A DNA stretch of 64,000 nt. It comes from Oceanospirillales bacterium (GTDB lineage Bacteria > Pseudomonadota > Gammaproteobacteria > Pseudomonadales > Balneatricaceae). Shown here one piece after another: positions 51,162-60,723 of this stretch (its first letter is position 1; each line of letters begins with the position of its first letter). Location of the stretch: the NCBI GenBank assembly GCA_018223185.1, contig JAAEYW010000018.1, forward strand, positions 26,874 through 90,873, read 5' to 3'. A program made the position numbers and the translations under genes. The notes under the pieces are model-generated. The model was not told where the DNA came from. It saw only the letters and a list, made by a program, of their open reading frames with translations, and made no database searches.

Positions 51162-51304
51162 TTCATATGGCATCCATATTCCCTGCAGTTCATCCCAGGC
51201 ATCTTGCCAGCAATCCATGCTTCCTGATCCGCTTGTCTTGGCCATCCCTTGTCTGGTCCCTAACGTTTAATCTTCCTGAAGCACATAATGTTTGAATTAC
51301 AGTA
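51125..51304 (-). ncRNA. CsrB/RsmZ-like regulatory small RNA, copy 2
   Basis: The minus strand has ten GGA motifs in about 180 bases (TCC at 51145, 51173, 51180, 51193, 51214, 51222, 51228, 51245, 51257 and 51274), and the plus strand has none. They include CAGGAAG and AGGGATG types, the best CsrA/RsmA ligands. Loops with GGA occur in AGCA-ATCCA-TGCT (51209-51221), ATATGG-CAT-CCATAT (51165-51179) and the terminator. It has the same promoter element and a related terminator as copy 1 but a different body, so the two are diverged paralogues. The 5' end is estimated. Confidence 0.82.
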
Positions 51305-51312
51305 AAGTGGAT

Positions 51313-51329
51313 ATAGGAAAAAGTCCTAT
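51313..51329 (-). promoter_or_regulatory. Shared palindromic promoter element, copy 2
   Basis: ATAGGA-AAAAG-TCCTAT differs from copy 1 by one spacer base. The flanks GATATAGGA and GGCTG-TATC-AAGT are also kept. Confidence 0.65.
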
Positions 51330-51419
51330 TTTTTTGGCTGTGTATCAAGTTGCATTGGTCTCAGTTCAATTTTACGTCCGGAGATGGACATCTCGAGTGC
51401 TTGGACATAAACTGTACAG

Positions 51420-51516
51420 ATCTTGTCGGGGTGCCCATCGGGCTGAGAGTTGGAGTGAAATCACACCAATAACCCGCGAACCTGATCCGGTTAATACCGG
51501 CGTAGGAAATCGAGAT
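51420..51516 (+). promoter_or_regulatory. TPP riboswitch (THI box) upstream of thiD-thiC
   Basis: The conserved parts are in order: GGGGTGCC, GGCTGAGAG, the variable P3 arm, ACCCGCGAACCTGATC, and CCGGTTAATACCGGCGTAGG. The closing P1 helix is TCTTG (51421-51425) with CGAGA (51511-51515). After it, TAAACC and GGTTTA (about 51516-51550) can pair and may be the expression platform. No T run is seen, so control of translation is more likely than termination. Confidence 0.95.
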
Positions 51517-51575
51517 AAACCGATATACTTCCTTTGTCGTACCCGGTTTAGCTCATTAATGCTGGATTGGTACTG

Positions 51576-52388
51576 ATGTCTCAAAGAAAAATTCCAATTG
51601 CTCTGACTATCGCAGGCTCTGACAGTGGCGGTGGTGCGGGTATCCAGGCCGACCTGAAAGCATTTTCCGCGCTGGGTGTTTATGGCGCTTCCGTGATTAC
51701 TGCGATAACGGCTCAGAATACACTTGGGGTCAGGTCGATCCATTCAGTTCCGTTGCCCATGATATCGGAACAGATAAATTCAGTATTTGATGACCTGAAT
51801 GTAGCTGCGGTAAAAACAGGTATGCTCGGCGATGCTGAGACTGTCGCCTGTGTTGCCGACAGGCTTGCACATTATCAACCCGCTTATCTGGTTGTTGATC
51901 CGGTGATGGTGGCAAAAAGCGGAGACGCTTTATTGTTGGATAACGCCGTAGAAACGTTGAAAACCAGGCTTATCCCCCAGGCATCGCTGATTACACCTAA
52001 CCTTCCTGAAGCTGCAGTACTGCTTGGCTGTGCAGAACCGACCACGCTTGAGCAGATGGAAAATATGGCTGAGCAGTTGCTGTCGCTCGGAGCGGGGGCT
52101 GTCTTACTCAAAGGTGGTCATCTTGAGGGTGCCGGTGATGCGGTTGATATGCTCTTTGATGGTGATCAGCTCTATCGCTTTAGCGCTCCCAGGATTGAAA
52201 CCCGTAACACTCACGGCACCGGTTGTACCCTGGCATCCGCTATCAGTGCCGGGCTTGCCGCAGGATTAAGTATGCCGGAGGCGGTACAACAGGCAAAAGA
52301 TTATATCTCTGCTGCTATATCTGCAGCAGACAGGTTACATGTGGGTCACGGGCAAGGCCCCGTGCATCACTTTTATCGATATTGGTAA
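51576..52388 (+). CDS. thiD: Hydroxymethylpyrimidine/phosphomethylpyrimidine kinase
   Basis: ThiD phosphorylates HMP and HMP-P for thiamine synthesis. [20 protein letters not shown] is near residue 9. [15 protein letters not shown] is near 35, KTGMLGD near 83, and the anion hole [15 protein letters not shown] with the catalytic Cys near 207. The length of 270 residues is standard. The ATG at 51576 was chosen; a TTG nine bases earlier is less likely. The gene is under the TPP riboswitch and precedes thiC by 51 bases. Confidence 0.97.
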   Translation: MSQRKIPIALTIAGSDSGGGAGIQADLKAFSALGVYGASVITAITAQNTLGVRSIHSVPLPMISEQINSVFDDLNVAAVKTGMLGDAETVACVADRLAHYQPAYLVVDPVMVAKSGDALLLDNAVETLKTRLIPQASLITPNLPEAAVLLGCAEPTTLEQMENMAEQLLSLGAGAVLLKGGHLEGAGDAVDMLFDGDQLYRFSAPRIETRNTHGTGCTLASAISAGLAAGLSMPEAVQQAKDYISAAISAADRLHVGHGQGPVHHFYRYW

Positions 52389-54320
<1,932 letters not shown>

Positions 54321-54353
54321 GCTGTAGCCGGACAGGTTCTCTGCAATTTAAAC

Positions 54354-54377
54354 AGCCGCTGATGTCAGCGGCTTTTT
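54354..54377 (+). terminator. Intrinsic terminator after thiC
   Basis: AGCCGCTGA and TCAGCGGCT form a 9-base stem with a tight loop, followed by five T. It overlaps the stop of the convergent gene. Confidence 0.85.
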
Positions 54378-54895
54378 CGTATCTGCTGCAATACTTTTTC
54401 AAAGAGCAGCAGGTGGTTGTCCAGTGTTTCTGCCATCGGCTCTGTGAGCAAGCCGCCCCGTTCATCAGTCGCACCTACCATCATCAGATTATCCGTCATC
54501 GAAAATGATTCAATACTAAAGCCGTCCTGATCCGTTTCTACCCCCTCAACCCGGTCACTGTAAAGGTGACCATTCAGAGTGTAACCCCAGACAGGTTTGT
54601 TCTGTGCAGTCATATAGCCCATCTCAAAGGCGGTGCCCACATCCATACTGGGGCCTCTGAAAGGGGTCATATTAGCGATTATCAGATCACAGCGGTTCAT
54701 CAGACCGATATTCGCCTGATAGATCCTGATTCCCGCTTCAAACGGTGATAGCTGTAACAGATCTAATTCGTTATCCAGCGGGAAGTGGCTTGCGAAGCCG
54801 TATTGTTCACAAAGTTTTTTTTTGGCTGCGCCCAACTCTGTTGCGTTAGGCCAGAAAACATCCGGGCCTGCGAGATAGATAGATTGTTGCACCAT
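54365..54895 (-). CDS. Nucleoside 2-deoxyribosyltransferase family protein
   Basis: A 176-residue protein with SIYLAGPDVFWPNA near residue 5, CDLIIANMTPFRGPSMDVGTAFEMGYM near 89-115 (read in parts), and a C-terminal basic end. The catalytic Glu lies in AFEMGYM, and the Asp in MTPFRGPSMD. Family members move deoxyribose between bases or hydrolyse nucleoside and nucleotide bonds. The substrate is unknown. The stop of the DUF5062 gene lies 1 base upstream, so the two are coupled. Confidence 0.85.
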   Translation of the reverse strand: MVQQSIYLAGPDVFWPNATELGAAKKKLCEQYGFASHFPLDNELDLLQLSPFEAGIRIYQANIGLMNRCDLIIANMTPFRGPSMDVGTAFEMGYMTAQNKPVWGYTLNGHLYSDRVEGVETDQDGFSIESFSMTDNLMMVGATDERGGLLTEPMAETLDNHLLLFEKVLQQIRKSR

Positions 54896-54896
54896 T

Positions 54897-55160
54897 TTAC
54901 TCGTCCAGCAGGGGATGTCCTTTTGGTAACTGGCGGCTGATCCAAAGGGCCAGTTTATGTTTCATATTAGGTTCGCTTTCCTCTCCCTTTGCCAGTGGCT
55001 GAATAAGTTTGTCCAGTACCAGGAGGCGATAGAGCGCGGTGACCTTATTGCTTGCACTGTCTGTGGCTTCAAACTGCCCGGCCCCTCGTTTTTCCATATA
55101 GACACCACCAATACGGATAGCCTCTTTGACCAGTTCTGCTTCATGTTTCAGCTTTTTCAT
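54897..55160 (-). CDS. DUF5062 family protein
   Basis: An 87-residue cytosolic protein with no membrane segment. It matches the DUF5062 family seen in Vibrio and relatives, with KVTALYRLLVLDKLIQPL near residue 40 and NMKHKLALWISRQLPKGHPL at the end. The function is unknown. The ATG at 55160 has GGAGAGAGCG before it. A farther upstream start at 55313 would add 51 residues unlike the family. It is co-transcribed with the deoxyribosyltransferase gene and probably with the YbaK-type gene upstream. Confidence 0.82.
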   Translation of the reverse strand: MKKLKHEAELVKEAIRIGGVYMEKRGAGQFEATDSASNKVTALYRLLVLDKLIQPLAKGEESEPNMKHKLALWISRQLPKGHPLLDE

Positions 55161-55316
55161 CGCTCTCTCCAACAGCTCTAATCGGGAATTGGCTGCCACT
55201 ATCGCATAGCTGGCGGAGCGGGGTAAATATATAAGGGGGATTTTATCGGGATGGTTACACCATCCCGATAGTGTTTTGATCCTGAGAGTGCCTTTATAGC
55301 GCTCACTGATCACGGT

Positions 55317-55781
55317 TTAGTGGCTAATCATACCGTGGGGTCTATCTGACATAATCTCTTTGAAGGTTGACTGAGAAAAGCAGAGCAGATCCTGATGATC
55401 TCCGGCTTCAATATAACAGTCAGGTTCATCGGCCAGATGGTCGTCCCAGATCACCTGCATATTATAAGCCTGTCCCAGTGCGGGGACTGCGCCCTTGTTG
55501 CAATCCTGAAAGAGAATTTTTACATCCCGCTGAGCTGCCGGAGAAAATATCCGGCCCATCTGCTGGTTAACCGCATGCAGGTCTACCCGCCGGTCTGATG
55601 GCACCACTGCCATCATAAAGCCTTCATCATCCCTGAGAACCACACCTTTAGCCATTCGTCGGGCCGGGACATGCGCGGCAAGCGCTGAGCTGAGCGAGGT
55701 TTCCGTATAGGGGTGCCGAATCAGGCGATAGGGGATATCCCTGCGGTTAAGGAATTTTTGTAGAGTAGGAGATACAGACAT
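55317..55781 (-). CDS. YbaK/EbsC family aminoacyl-tRNA deacylase-like protein
   Basis: A 154-residue protein of the YbaK/ProX editing-domain fold: PYTETSLSSALAAHVPARRMAKGVVLRD at about 24-51 (read in parts) holds the conserved Lys, MMAVVPSDRRVDL is near 57, and GAVPALGQAY near 98 is the GxxxPxG motif. Members remove wrongly attached amino acids from tRNA. The exact tRNA is not known. It is the first of three minus-strand genes. Confidence 0.87.
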   Translation of the reverse strand: MSVSPTLQKFLNRRDIPYRLIRHPYTETSLSSALAAHVPARRMAKGVVLRDDEGFMMAVVPSDRRVDLHAVNQQMGRIFSPAAQRDVKILFQDCNKGAVPALGQAYNMQVIWDDHLADEPDCYIEAGDHQDLLCFSQSTFKEIMSDRPHGMISH

Positions 55782-55920
55782 CTAAATAACCTCCTGACAG
55801 TATTAACTGCCTGTCCTGAAGTCTGTTGCCAGCGGGTTTATTAACCCAGGGTGGCATATCGAAGGATAGTTCAGAAATAGGTATACTGCGGGATCTCTTT
55901 TCACTTACCACGGCGTTATT

Positions 55921-56562
55921 ATGAAATACAGTATTATTCCGGTTACCCCTTTTCAGCAGAATTGCACATTGTTGTGGTGTGAAGAGAGTAAAAAAGCGGC
56001 GGTGGTTGATCCTGGCGGTGATGTCGCAATGGTGCTGGCAAAAATTGAGGAGCTGGGGCTGGAGTTGGAAAAAATCCTACTGACTCACGCGCATATTGAT
56101 CATGCAGGCGGAACCGCTGAGCTTGTAAAGCAGACGGGTGTACCTATTGAAGGGCCGCACATTGGAGATAAATTCTGGATTGATGGTTTGCCTCAGCAAA
56201 GCGAGATGTTTGGCTTCCCTCAGGTAGAGATCTTCACCCCGGACCGCTGGCTGGAAGATGGTGACAGGGTTACTGTGGGGAATGAGGTTCTCGAGGTTTT
56301 GCACTGTCCGGGACATACTCCGGGCCATGTCGTATTTTATAGCCCGCAGAGTCAACTGGCGCAGGTGGGCGATGTTATCTTTAAGGGTTCAATCGGCCGC
56401 ACCGATTTTCCTCAGGGTGATCACGCCACACTGATCAGCTCCATTCGTAAAAAACTGTTTCCTCTTGGCGATACCGTGGCGTTCATCCCAGGTCATGGGC
56501 CGATGTCTACTTTTGGTCATGAACGCCAGACCAACCCCTTTGTCAGCGATTCCAGGGGTTAA
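55921..56562 (+). CDS. Metallo-beta-lactamase fold hydrolase, glyoxalase II-like (YcbL type)
   Basis: A 213-residue MBL-fold hydrolase. The zinc motif is LTHAHIDHAGGTAEL near residue 58. The other ligands are HCPGHTPGH near 125, the bridging Asp in AQVGDVIFKGSIGRTDFP near 158, and the last His in FIPGHGPMSTFGHE near 195. It resembles YcbL, a short glyoxalase II without the C-terminal domain. The substrate is probably a glutathione thioester, though this is inference. It overlaps the convergent DUF502 gene by 4 bases. Confidence 0.9.
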   Translation: MKYSIIPVTPFQQNCTLLWCEESKKAAVVDPGGDVAMVLAKIEELGLELEKILLTHAHIDHAGGTAELVKQTGVPIEGPHIGDKFWIDGLPQQSEMFGFPQVEIFTPDRWLEDGDRVTVGNEVLEVLHCPGHTPGHVVFYSPQSQLAQVGDVIFKGSIGRTDFPQGDHATLISSIRKKLFPLGDTVAFIPGHGPMSTFGHERQTNPFVSDSRG

Positions 56563-57167
56563 CCAGAGTTTTCAGTGGTGGTTGATACGCCACCACTGAC
56601 GATAAAGGTGGTGACTTTTCCTGCGCTTACCTCAAGCGGAATAACCTGATCCCGGGGAACAATAATCAGGTTGCCGGAAAAGTTGTAGGAGTCTGGAAGA
56701 TAAACGGACACATCCTCACTGAGTCCGAAGCTATTCAGATCTTCGCAGGTCAGGAATCCCATCACTTTGATGGTTTTTTCTTTGTTCAGGCAGACCATCA
56801 CGGGTTTATCAAAACTTTTCTGATCACCTAACAGTGCCTGGAAAAGGTCTTTCAGTGAATTATATAACAGCTTCACTACCGGGATCCTGTCCATCAGCGA
56901 GCCGACAATGTTCATCAGAAAGCGGGTGAGGTACAGCGATCCTGCAATGCCTGTCAGAATGATGATCACAACCGTAAGCAGTATACCCAGCAGGGTTTCT
57001 GTCAGACCTGGCTGCAACCCCGGGATAAAATAACCGATCAGAGAGCCTGCCGCCGAAAAAAGGGTTTCATCCAGTGCGGTAAAAATAAGAAAAACCAGAT
57101 AGATGGTGAGCACGAAAGGCAGCAGTATCAATAAACCCTGAAAGAAAAAACGTAACGCAGTTTTCAT
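56559..57167 (-). CDS. DUF502 family inner-membrane protein
   Basis: A 202-residue membrane protein with two transmembrane segments: about residues 7-30 (FFQGLLILLPFVLTIYLVFLIF) and 59-85 (LLGILLTVVIIILTGIAGSLYL). These are followed by RFLMNIVGSLMDRIPVVKLLYNSLKDLFQ (read in parts), the family hallmark. The C-terminal part is soluble. The function is unknown. It is divergent from the 78-residue gene, with about 85 bases between. Confidence 0.85.
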   Translation of the reverse strand: MKTALRFFFQGLLILLPFVLTIYLVFLIFTALDETLFSAAGSLIGYFIPGLQPGLTETLLGILLTVVIIILTGIAGSLYLTRFLMNIVGSLMDRIPVVKLLYNSLKDLFQALLGDQKSFDKPVMVCLNKEKTIKVMGFLTCEDLNSFGLSEDVSVYLPDSYNFSGNLIIVPRDQVIPLEVSAGKVTTFIVSGGVSTTTENSG

Positions 57168-57251
57168 GAAAAATATTCCTGTTGAACACTGTCGTAGCAG
57201 GTTGTTCAGCTATAATTAGCCTCATGCATCGTTTGATGTCGGAGGTGTTGG

Positions 57252-57488
57252 ATGAATCAGATAGATTATGGTGATTACCGTATTACCGCTCTGGTCAGAC
57301 ATATGGGTCATAATCGCTGGATGCTTGAGCCTAAAATTTATCACAAGGACCTTAAAGATACGATTTTCCATAACGCCGGAGAACTTGAAGAGGCACCTGA
57401 AAATCAGGTTATTGCAGCCTCTGAAGATGAAGCGATTCGTCAATGTTTTGAGTTGGGTAAGTTAGTGATAGATGCCGATCTTCACTAA
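57252..57488 (+). CDS. Hypothetical 78-residue protein
   Basis: A small acidic protein, MNQIDYGDYRITALVRHMGH at the start, with ASEDEAIRQCFELGKLVIDADLH at the end (read in parts). It has no signal peptide or membrane segment. GGAGGTGTTGG sits just before the ATG, a good ribosome-binding site, so it is very likely translated. I do not recognise the family. It stands alone between a divergent membrane gene and the convergent zapE. Confidence 0.75.
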   Translation: MNQIDYGDYRITALVRHMGHNRWMLEPKIYHKDLKDTIFHNAGELEEAPENQVIAASEDEAIRQCFELGKLVIDADLH

Positions 57489-57546
57489 GTGCCTTCATCA
57501 GTCTGTCTGTACTGGTAAGCCAGCGTTCAGCTGAGCAAAAGTATAT

Positions 57547-58686
57547 TCAGCTGATGGGGCGCCGTTGCTGGTACTCCAGTGATTGCATCTCTGTCAGACG
57601 GCTATAGGTTCTGGCAAACTCAAATATCAGACTGCCCTCCATATAAAGATTTTCCAGCGGCCCCTCCATGCTCAGGAACAGGTTTACCCCTCTGTCATAA
57701 AGCTCATCGACAAGGCTGATAAAGCGTCGCGCCGGGTCATCCATATTACCCAGCAGCACCTGACGCTCTCCTGCTTTGACCGCCAGGATGCCATCTTCTG
57801 TGCCGCGGGCTTTAATCTGCTCCCGGCTGTGACTTCCCAGTAAGGGCACCTGACTGACAAATATATGGCTAAAGCGGTTAGCCAGATCGATATAATCCAT
57901 CTGACTGCGGGCTCCCATGCAGATATTTTCAAAATCAAACCAGACACATTCAGAACTTATCGCTTTGGCAGGTATCACTCTGTTTAGCACGATAACTTCG
58001 TCAGGCGAGGGTGGAGTGTTACTTATTTTTGTATAGATCCTGGTCAGCTGCTTTTCCGTGTCGGTTGCGGTCTTGTTTTCTGAATAAAAGATACAGGGGG
58101 CCGGAGTCAGCGTACGCAACCGGTGATCGGTTTCTCCGGCGAGGTTAAACACCCGCATCTGCTGATTGATCATAGCAATAACCGGTCGGACCCGGTCTTC
58201 AAAAAGTGGGTCTTTACAGAGTTTTTCCGGGGGCCGGTTGGACGTGGTGATCAGAATAACACCGAGTCTGAGAAGCGATTTGAACAGCTTGCCCAGAATC
58301 ATCGCATCGGCAATATCATTGAGAAAGAACTCATCAAAACAGATAAGCTGGTATTGGCGGGCCAGTTTTCTGGCGATAAGTTCAAGAGGGTCTGGCTTAC
58401 CCTGCAGTTCACCCAGTTGCTGGTGGATCTGTGCCATAAAACGGTGAAAATGATGTCGAAGACAGATCTTTCCAGGCAGGTGAGAAAACATCAGATCCAT
58501 CAGAAATGTTTTTCCGCGCCCTACCGGACCCCAAATATAGATTCCTGCTGAAGTACAGGTGTTACCGGACACCAGGGACTTATAGACTGGGTTAAGGGCC
58601 TCCGCTAAGCGTAGCTGATCCGGATCATGCTGATAACCATTAATGGAAAGTGCATGTTGGTATATATCGATAAACTCTTTCTGCAT
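57547..58686 (-). CDS. zapE: Cell division protein ZapE (AFG1-like ATPase)
   Basis: ZapE is an AFG1-type AAA+ ATPase that acts on the Z-ring. The P-loop IWGPVGRGKTFLMDLMF is near residue 50, LICFDEFFLNDIADAM (Walker B) near 105, and a sensor region with TSNRPPEKL near 145 follows. DRGVNLFLSMEGPLENLY and FEFARTYSRLTEMQS mark the end. The ATG at 58686 has GGAA at a good distance. A GTG at 58707 would add 7 residues. The length is near 379 residues, as for the family. Confidence 0.93.
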   Translation of the reverse strand: MQKEFIDIYQHALSINGYQHDPDQLRLAEALNPVYKSLVSGNTCTSAGIYIWGPVGRGKTFLMDLMFSHLPGKICLRHHFHRFMAQIHQQLGELQGKPDPLELIARKLARQYQLICFDEFFLNDIADAMILGKLFKSLLRLGVILITTSNRPPEKLCKDPLFEDRVRPVIAMINQQMRVFNLAGETDHRLRTLTPAPCIFYSENKTATDTEKQLTRIYTKISNTPPSPDEVIVLNRVIPAKAISSECVWFDFENICMGARSQMDYIDLANRFSHIFVSQVPLLGSHSREQIKARGTEDGILAVKAGERQVLLGNMDDPARRFISLVDELYDRGVNLFLSMEGPLENLYMEGSLIFEFARTYSRLTEMQSLEYQQRRPIS

Positions 58687-58779
58687 CGCTGTCGTTCCGT
58701 TGTTCACCAGCGCATGATAATGGTTTTCCCAGAGATATAGATAGGTTAATCTTCCTGCCTCTGACCTCAGGGGGAAATA

Positions 58780-59514
58780 ATGGTAAACCGTTTACAGTCA
58801 CTGCTGACAGGCTCAATGCCAGATGAGCAGCAGCGTATCAGTGAAGTGCTTGAAGCAGGTGTTGAAAAACCTCAGGTATTGTTCTGGCAGTATGATCGCG
58901 CTGCTATCATTATGGGGTGTTCGCAACGTCCCGATGAAGGGCAGATTCGTCGTTCTGAGGACGCTGGTTTAGCCATTATACGGCGTCGATCAGGGGGCGG
59001 TGCTGTGTTGGCGGGTCCCTGGATGCTGAGTGTCACCGTTTTTATCCCCCCGGATCATCCTGTAGCACAGCAAAATATTATTGAGATCTTTTCCTGGCTG
59101 GAACAGATATGGATCGATTCTCTGAGAGCCTGCGGTGTTCCCTGTCGGGGTGTGGATCAGGCGATGATTGATAACTCTAAAACAATTAGTCAGCAGCAGG
59201 ATCTGAAATGGGCCTGCTATGCCTCACTGTCCCATGGTGAGATAGTCAGTGACGATGGCCGGAAGCTGGTTGGCCTGGCACAGATCAGAAAGCGCAAGGG
59301 GGTAGCTCTGGTCAGCGGTTTGCATCTCTGCCCCTCAGACTGGACCCTGCTCAGCTCTGTTGTCGTCGACAATCCGCAACAGGGTGATGCTCTGGAGCGG
59401 CTTAACAGTGATGCACAGAGTTTATCCGGCACCACGGCTGAGACGCTTCTTCCTGACCTGATCAATGCGTTTGCCGAGCGCATGCCTGAAGGTTTTATTC
59501 TTACAAAATCTTAA
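58780..59514 (+). CDS. Lipoate-protein ligase-like protein
   Basis: A 244-residue member of the lipoate ligase/biotin ligase fold (LplA-like). The nucleotide-binding motif IIRRRSGGGAVLAGP is near residue 66, and the catalytic Lys lies in GRKLVGLAQIRKRKGVALV near 160. The C-terminal accessory domain of full LplA is short or absent. It may attach lipoyl or octanoyl groups to dehydrogenase subunits, or hold a different acyl group. It lies alone between zapE and pfkA, so its partner is unknown. Confidence 0.8.
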   Translation: MVNRLQSLLTGSMPDEQQRISEVLEAGVEKPQVLFWQYDRAAIIMGCSQRPDEGQIRRSEDAGLAIIRRRSGGGAVLAGPWMLSVTVFIPPDHPVAQQNIIEIFSWLEQIWIDSLRACGVPCRGVDQAMIDNSKTISQQQDLKWACYASLSHGEIVSDDGRKLVGLAQIRKRKGVALVSGLHLCPSDWTLLSSVVVDNPQQGDALERLNSDAQSLSGTTAETLLPDLINAFAERMPEGFILTKS

Positions 59515-59571
59515 TCGGCTTTCAGTAAGCGCGTAGCTTCAGCGATAGCTGTTTTCTGACTGCATTCAGGA

Positions 59572-60576
59572 TCATTTATGCAGAAGCTGGGCCAGTTCAA
59601 CCAGTTGTGGGTTGAGCGGTTTTTTCTTGTTCATGATATCTAATAGCGGCGTTGCTGTGATCTTGCTATTGATCATACCGACCATGATGTCGGTGAAACC
59701 TGCCATAAGGTAGGTGACTGCTGCAGCCCCCAGGCATGAGGCCAGCACCCGGTCATGACCTGTTGGTCTGCCGCCCCGCTGTATGTGTCCCAGAATACAT
59801 ACCCCGGGTTTTTCACCATGGGTTTCCAGCTGGTTGGCAAGACGATAGGTCAGACCGGGTCTGGGGCCCTCTGCGACAACAATAATACCGCTGCTGCCAC
59901 GCCCTTCAGCACGCTGGTTGGCAAGAGAGAAGCATAGAGCATCCAGTTTAAAATCAATTTCGGGGACAATAATCATCTCAGCACCACAGGCAACGCCTAC
60001 CTGAGATGCGATATGACCGGAATTGCGTCCCATCACTTCCACCAGGAATATTCGTTCATGAGAAACTGCGGTATCACGGATTTTATCGATTGCTTCCAGG
60101 GCGGTATTGAGAGCAGTATCAAAGCCGATGGTGTCGTCAGTACCATAGATATCGTTATCAATGGTGCCGGGCAGGCCTACAACGGGGAGGCCGGTTTCCC
60201 GGGTTAACAGGTGTGCTCCGGTGAGTGAGCCATCACCGCCGATGACAACCAGTCCTCCAATGCCGTGTTCTTTCAGTATCTCGGCAGCCTGATTGCGCAC
60301 AACCGGATCTTTAAATGCTTCACAGCGATCACTTTTAAGAATGGTGCCGCCCCGCTGAACAATGTTGGTGACATCACTGCTTTTGAGTTCAAAGATATCG
60401 CCGATAATAAGTCCGCTATAACCCCGGTTGATGCCAAATACTCTCACTCCCTGATTGAGAGCAGCCCGGGTGACGCTGCGGATCGCCGGATTCATCCCGG
60501 GTGAATCACCGCCGCTGGTCATAACAGCAATCGCATTGATATTGGTGTTTTTCTTTAGCTCGGGAAGGCGATACAT
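59572..60576 (-). CDS. pfkA: ATP-dependent 6-phosphofructokinase
   Basis: PfkA phosphorylates fructose 6-phosphate. The motifs are MTSGGDSPGMNPAIR near residue 20, VVIGGDGSLTGAHLLT near 111 with the Gly typical of ATP use rather than pyrophosphate, and the catalytic VGLPGTIDNDIYGTD near 132. VEVMGRNSGHIA is near 182 and LGHIQRGGRPTGHDR near 262. The length of 334 residues is near the standard. It points to a working Embden-Meyerhof upper glycolysis. It is divergent from aceK. Confidence 0.96.
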   Translation of the reverse strand: MYRLPELKKNTNINAIAVMTSGGDSPGMNPAIRSVTRAALNQGVRVFGINRGYSGLIIGDIFELKSSDVTNIVQRGGTILKSDRCEAFKDPVVRNQAAEILKEHGIGGLVVIGGDGSLTGAHLLTRETGLPVVGLPGTIDNDIYGTDDTIGFDTALNTALEAIDKIRDTAVSHERIFLVEVMGRNSGHIASQVGVACGAEMIIVPEIDFKLDALCFSLANQRAEGRGSSGIIVVAEGPRPGLTYRLANQLETHGEKPGVCILGHIQRGGRPTGHDRVLASCLGAAAVTYLMAGFTDIMVGMINSKITATPLLDIMNKKKPLNPQLVELAQLLHK

Positions 60577-60723
60577 ATCTTAATTCCGCACATATTAATA
60601 TCTTTCAATATTATGCAGTAGAAGATATTAGACAACTATTTTCGAAGGCTTATCCGCTGAAATCTGGTATCCCGGGACAATCACTGCTAAACAATATACA
60701 AATGACAGTTCAAGCAGAGAAAA

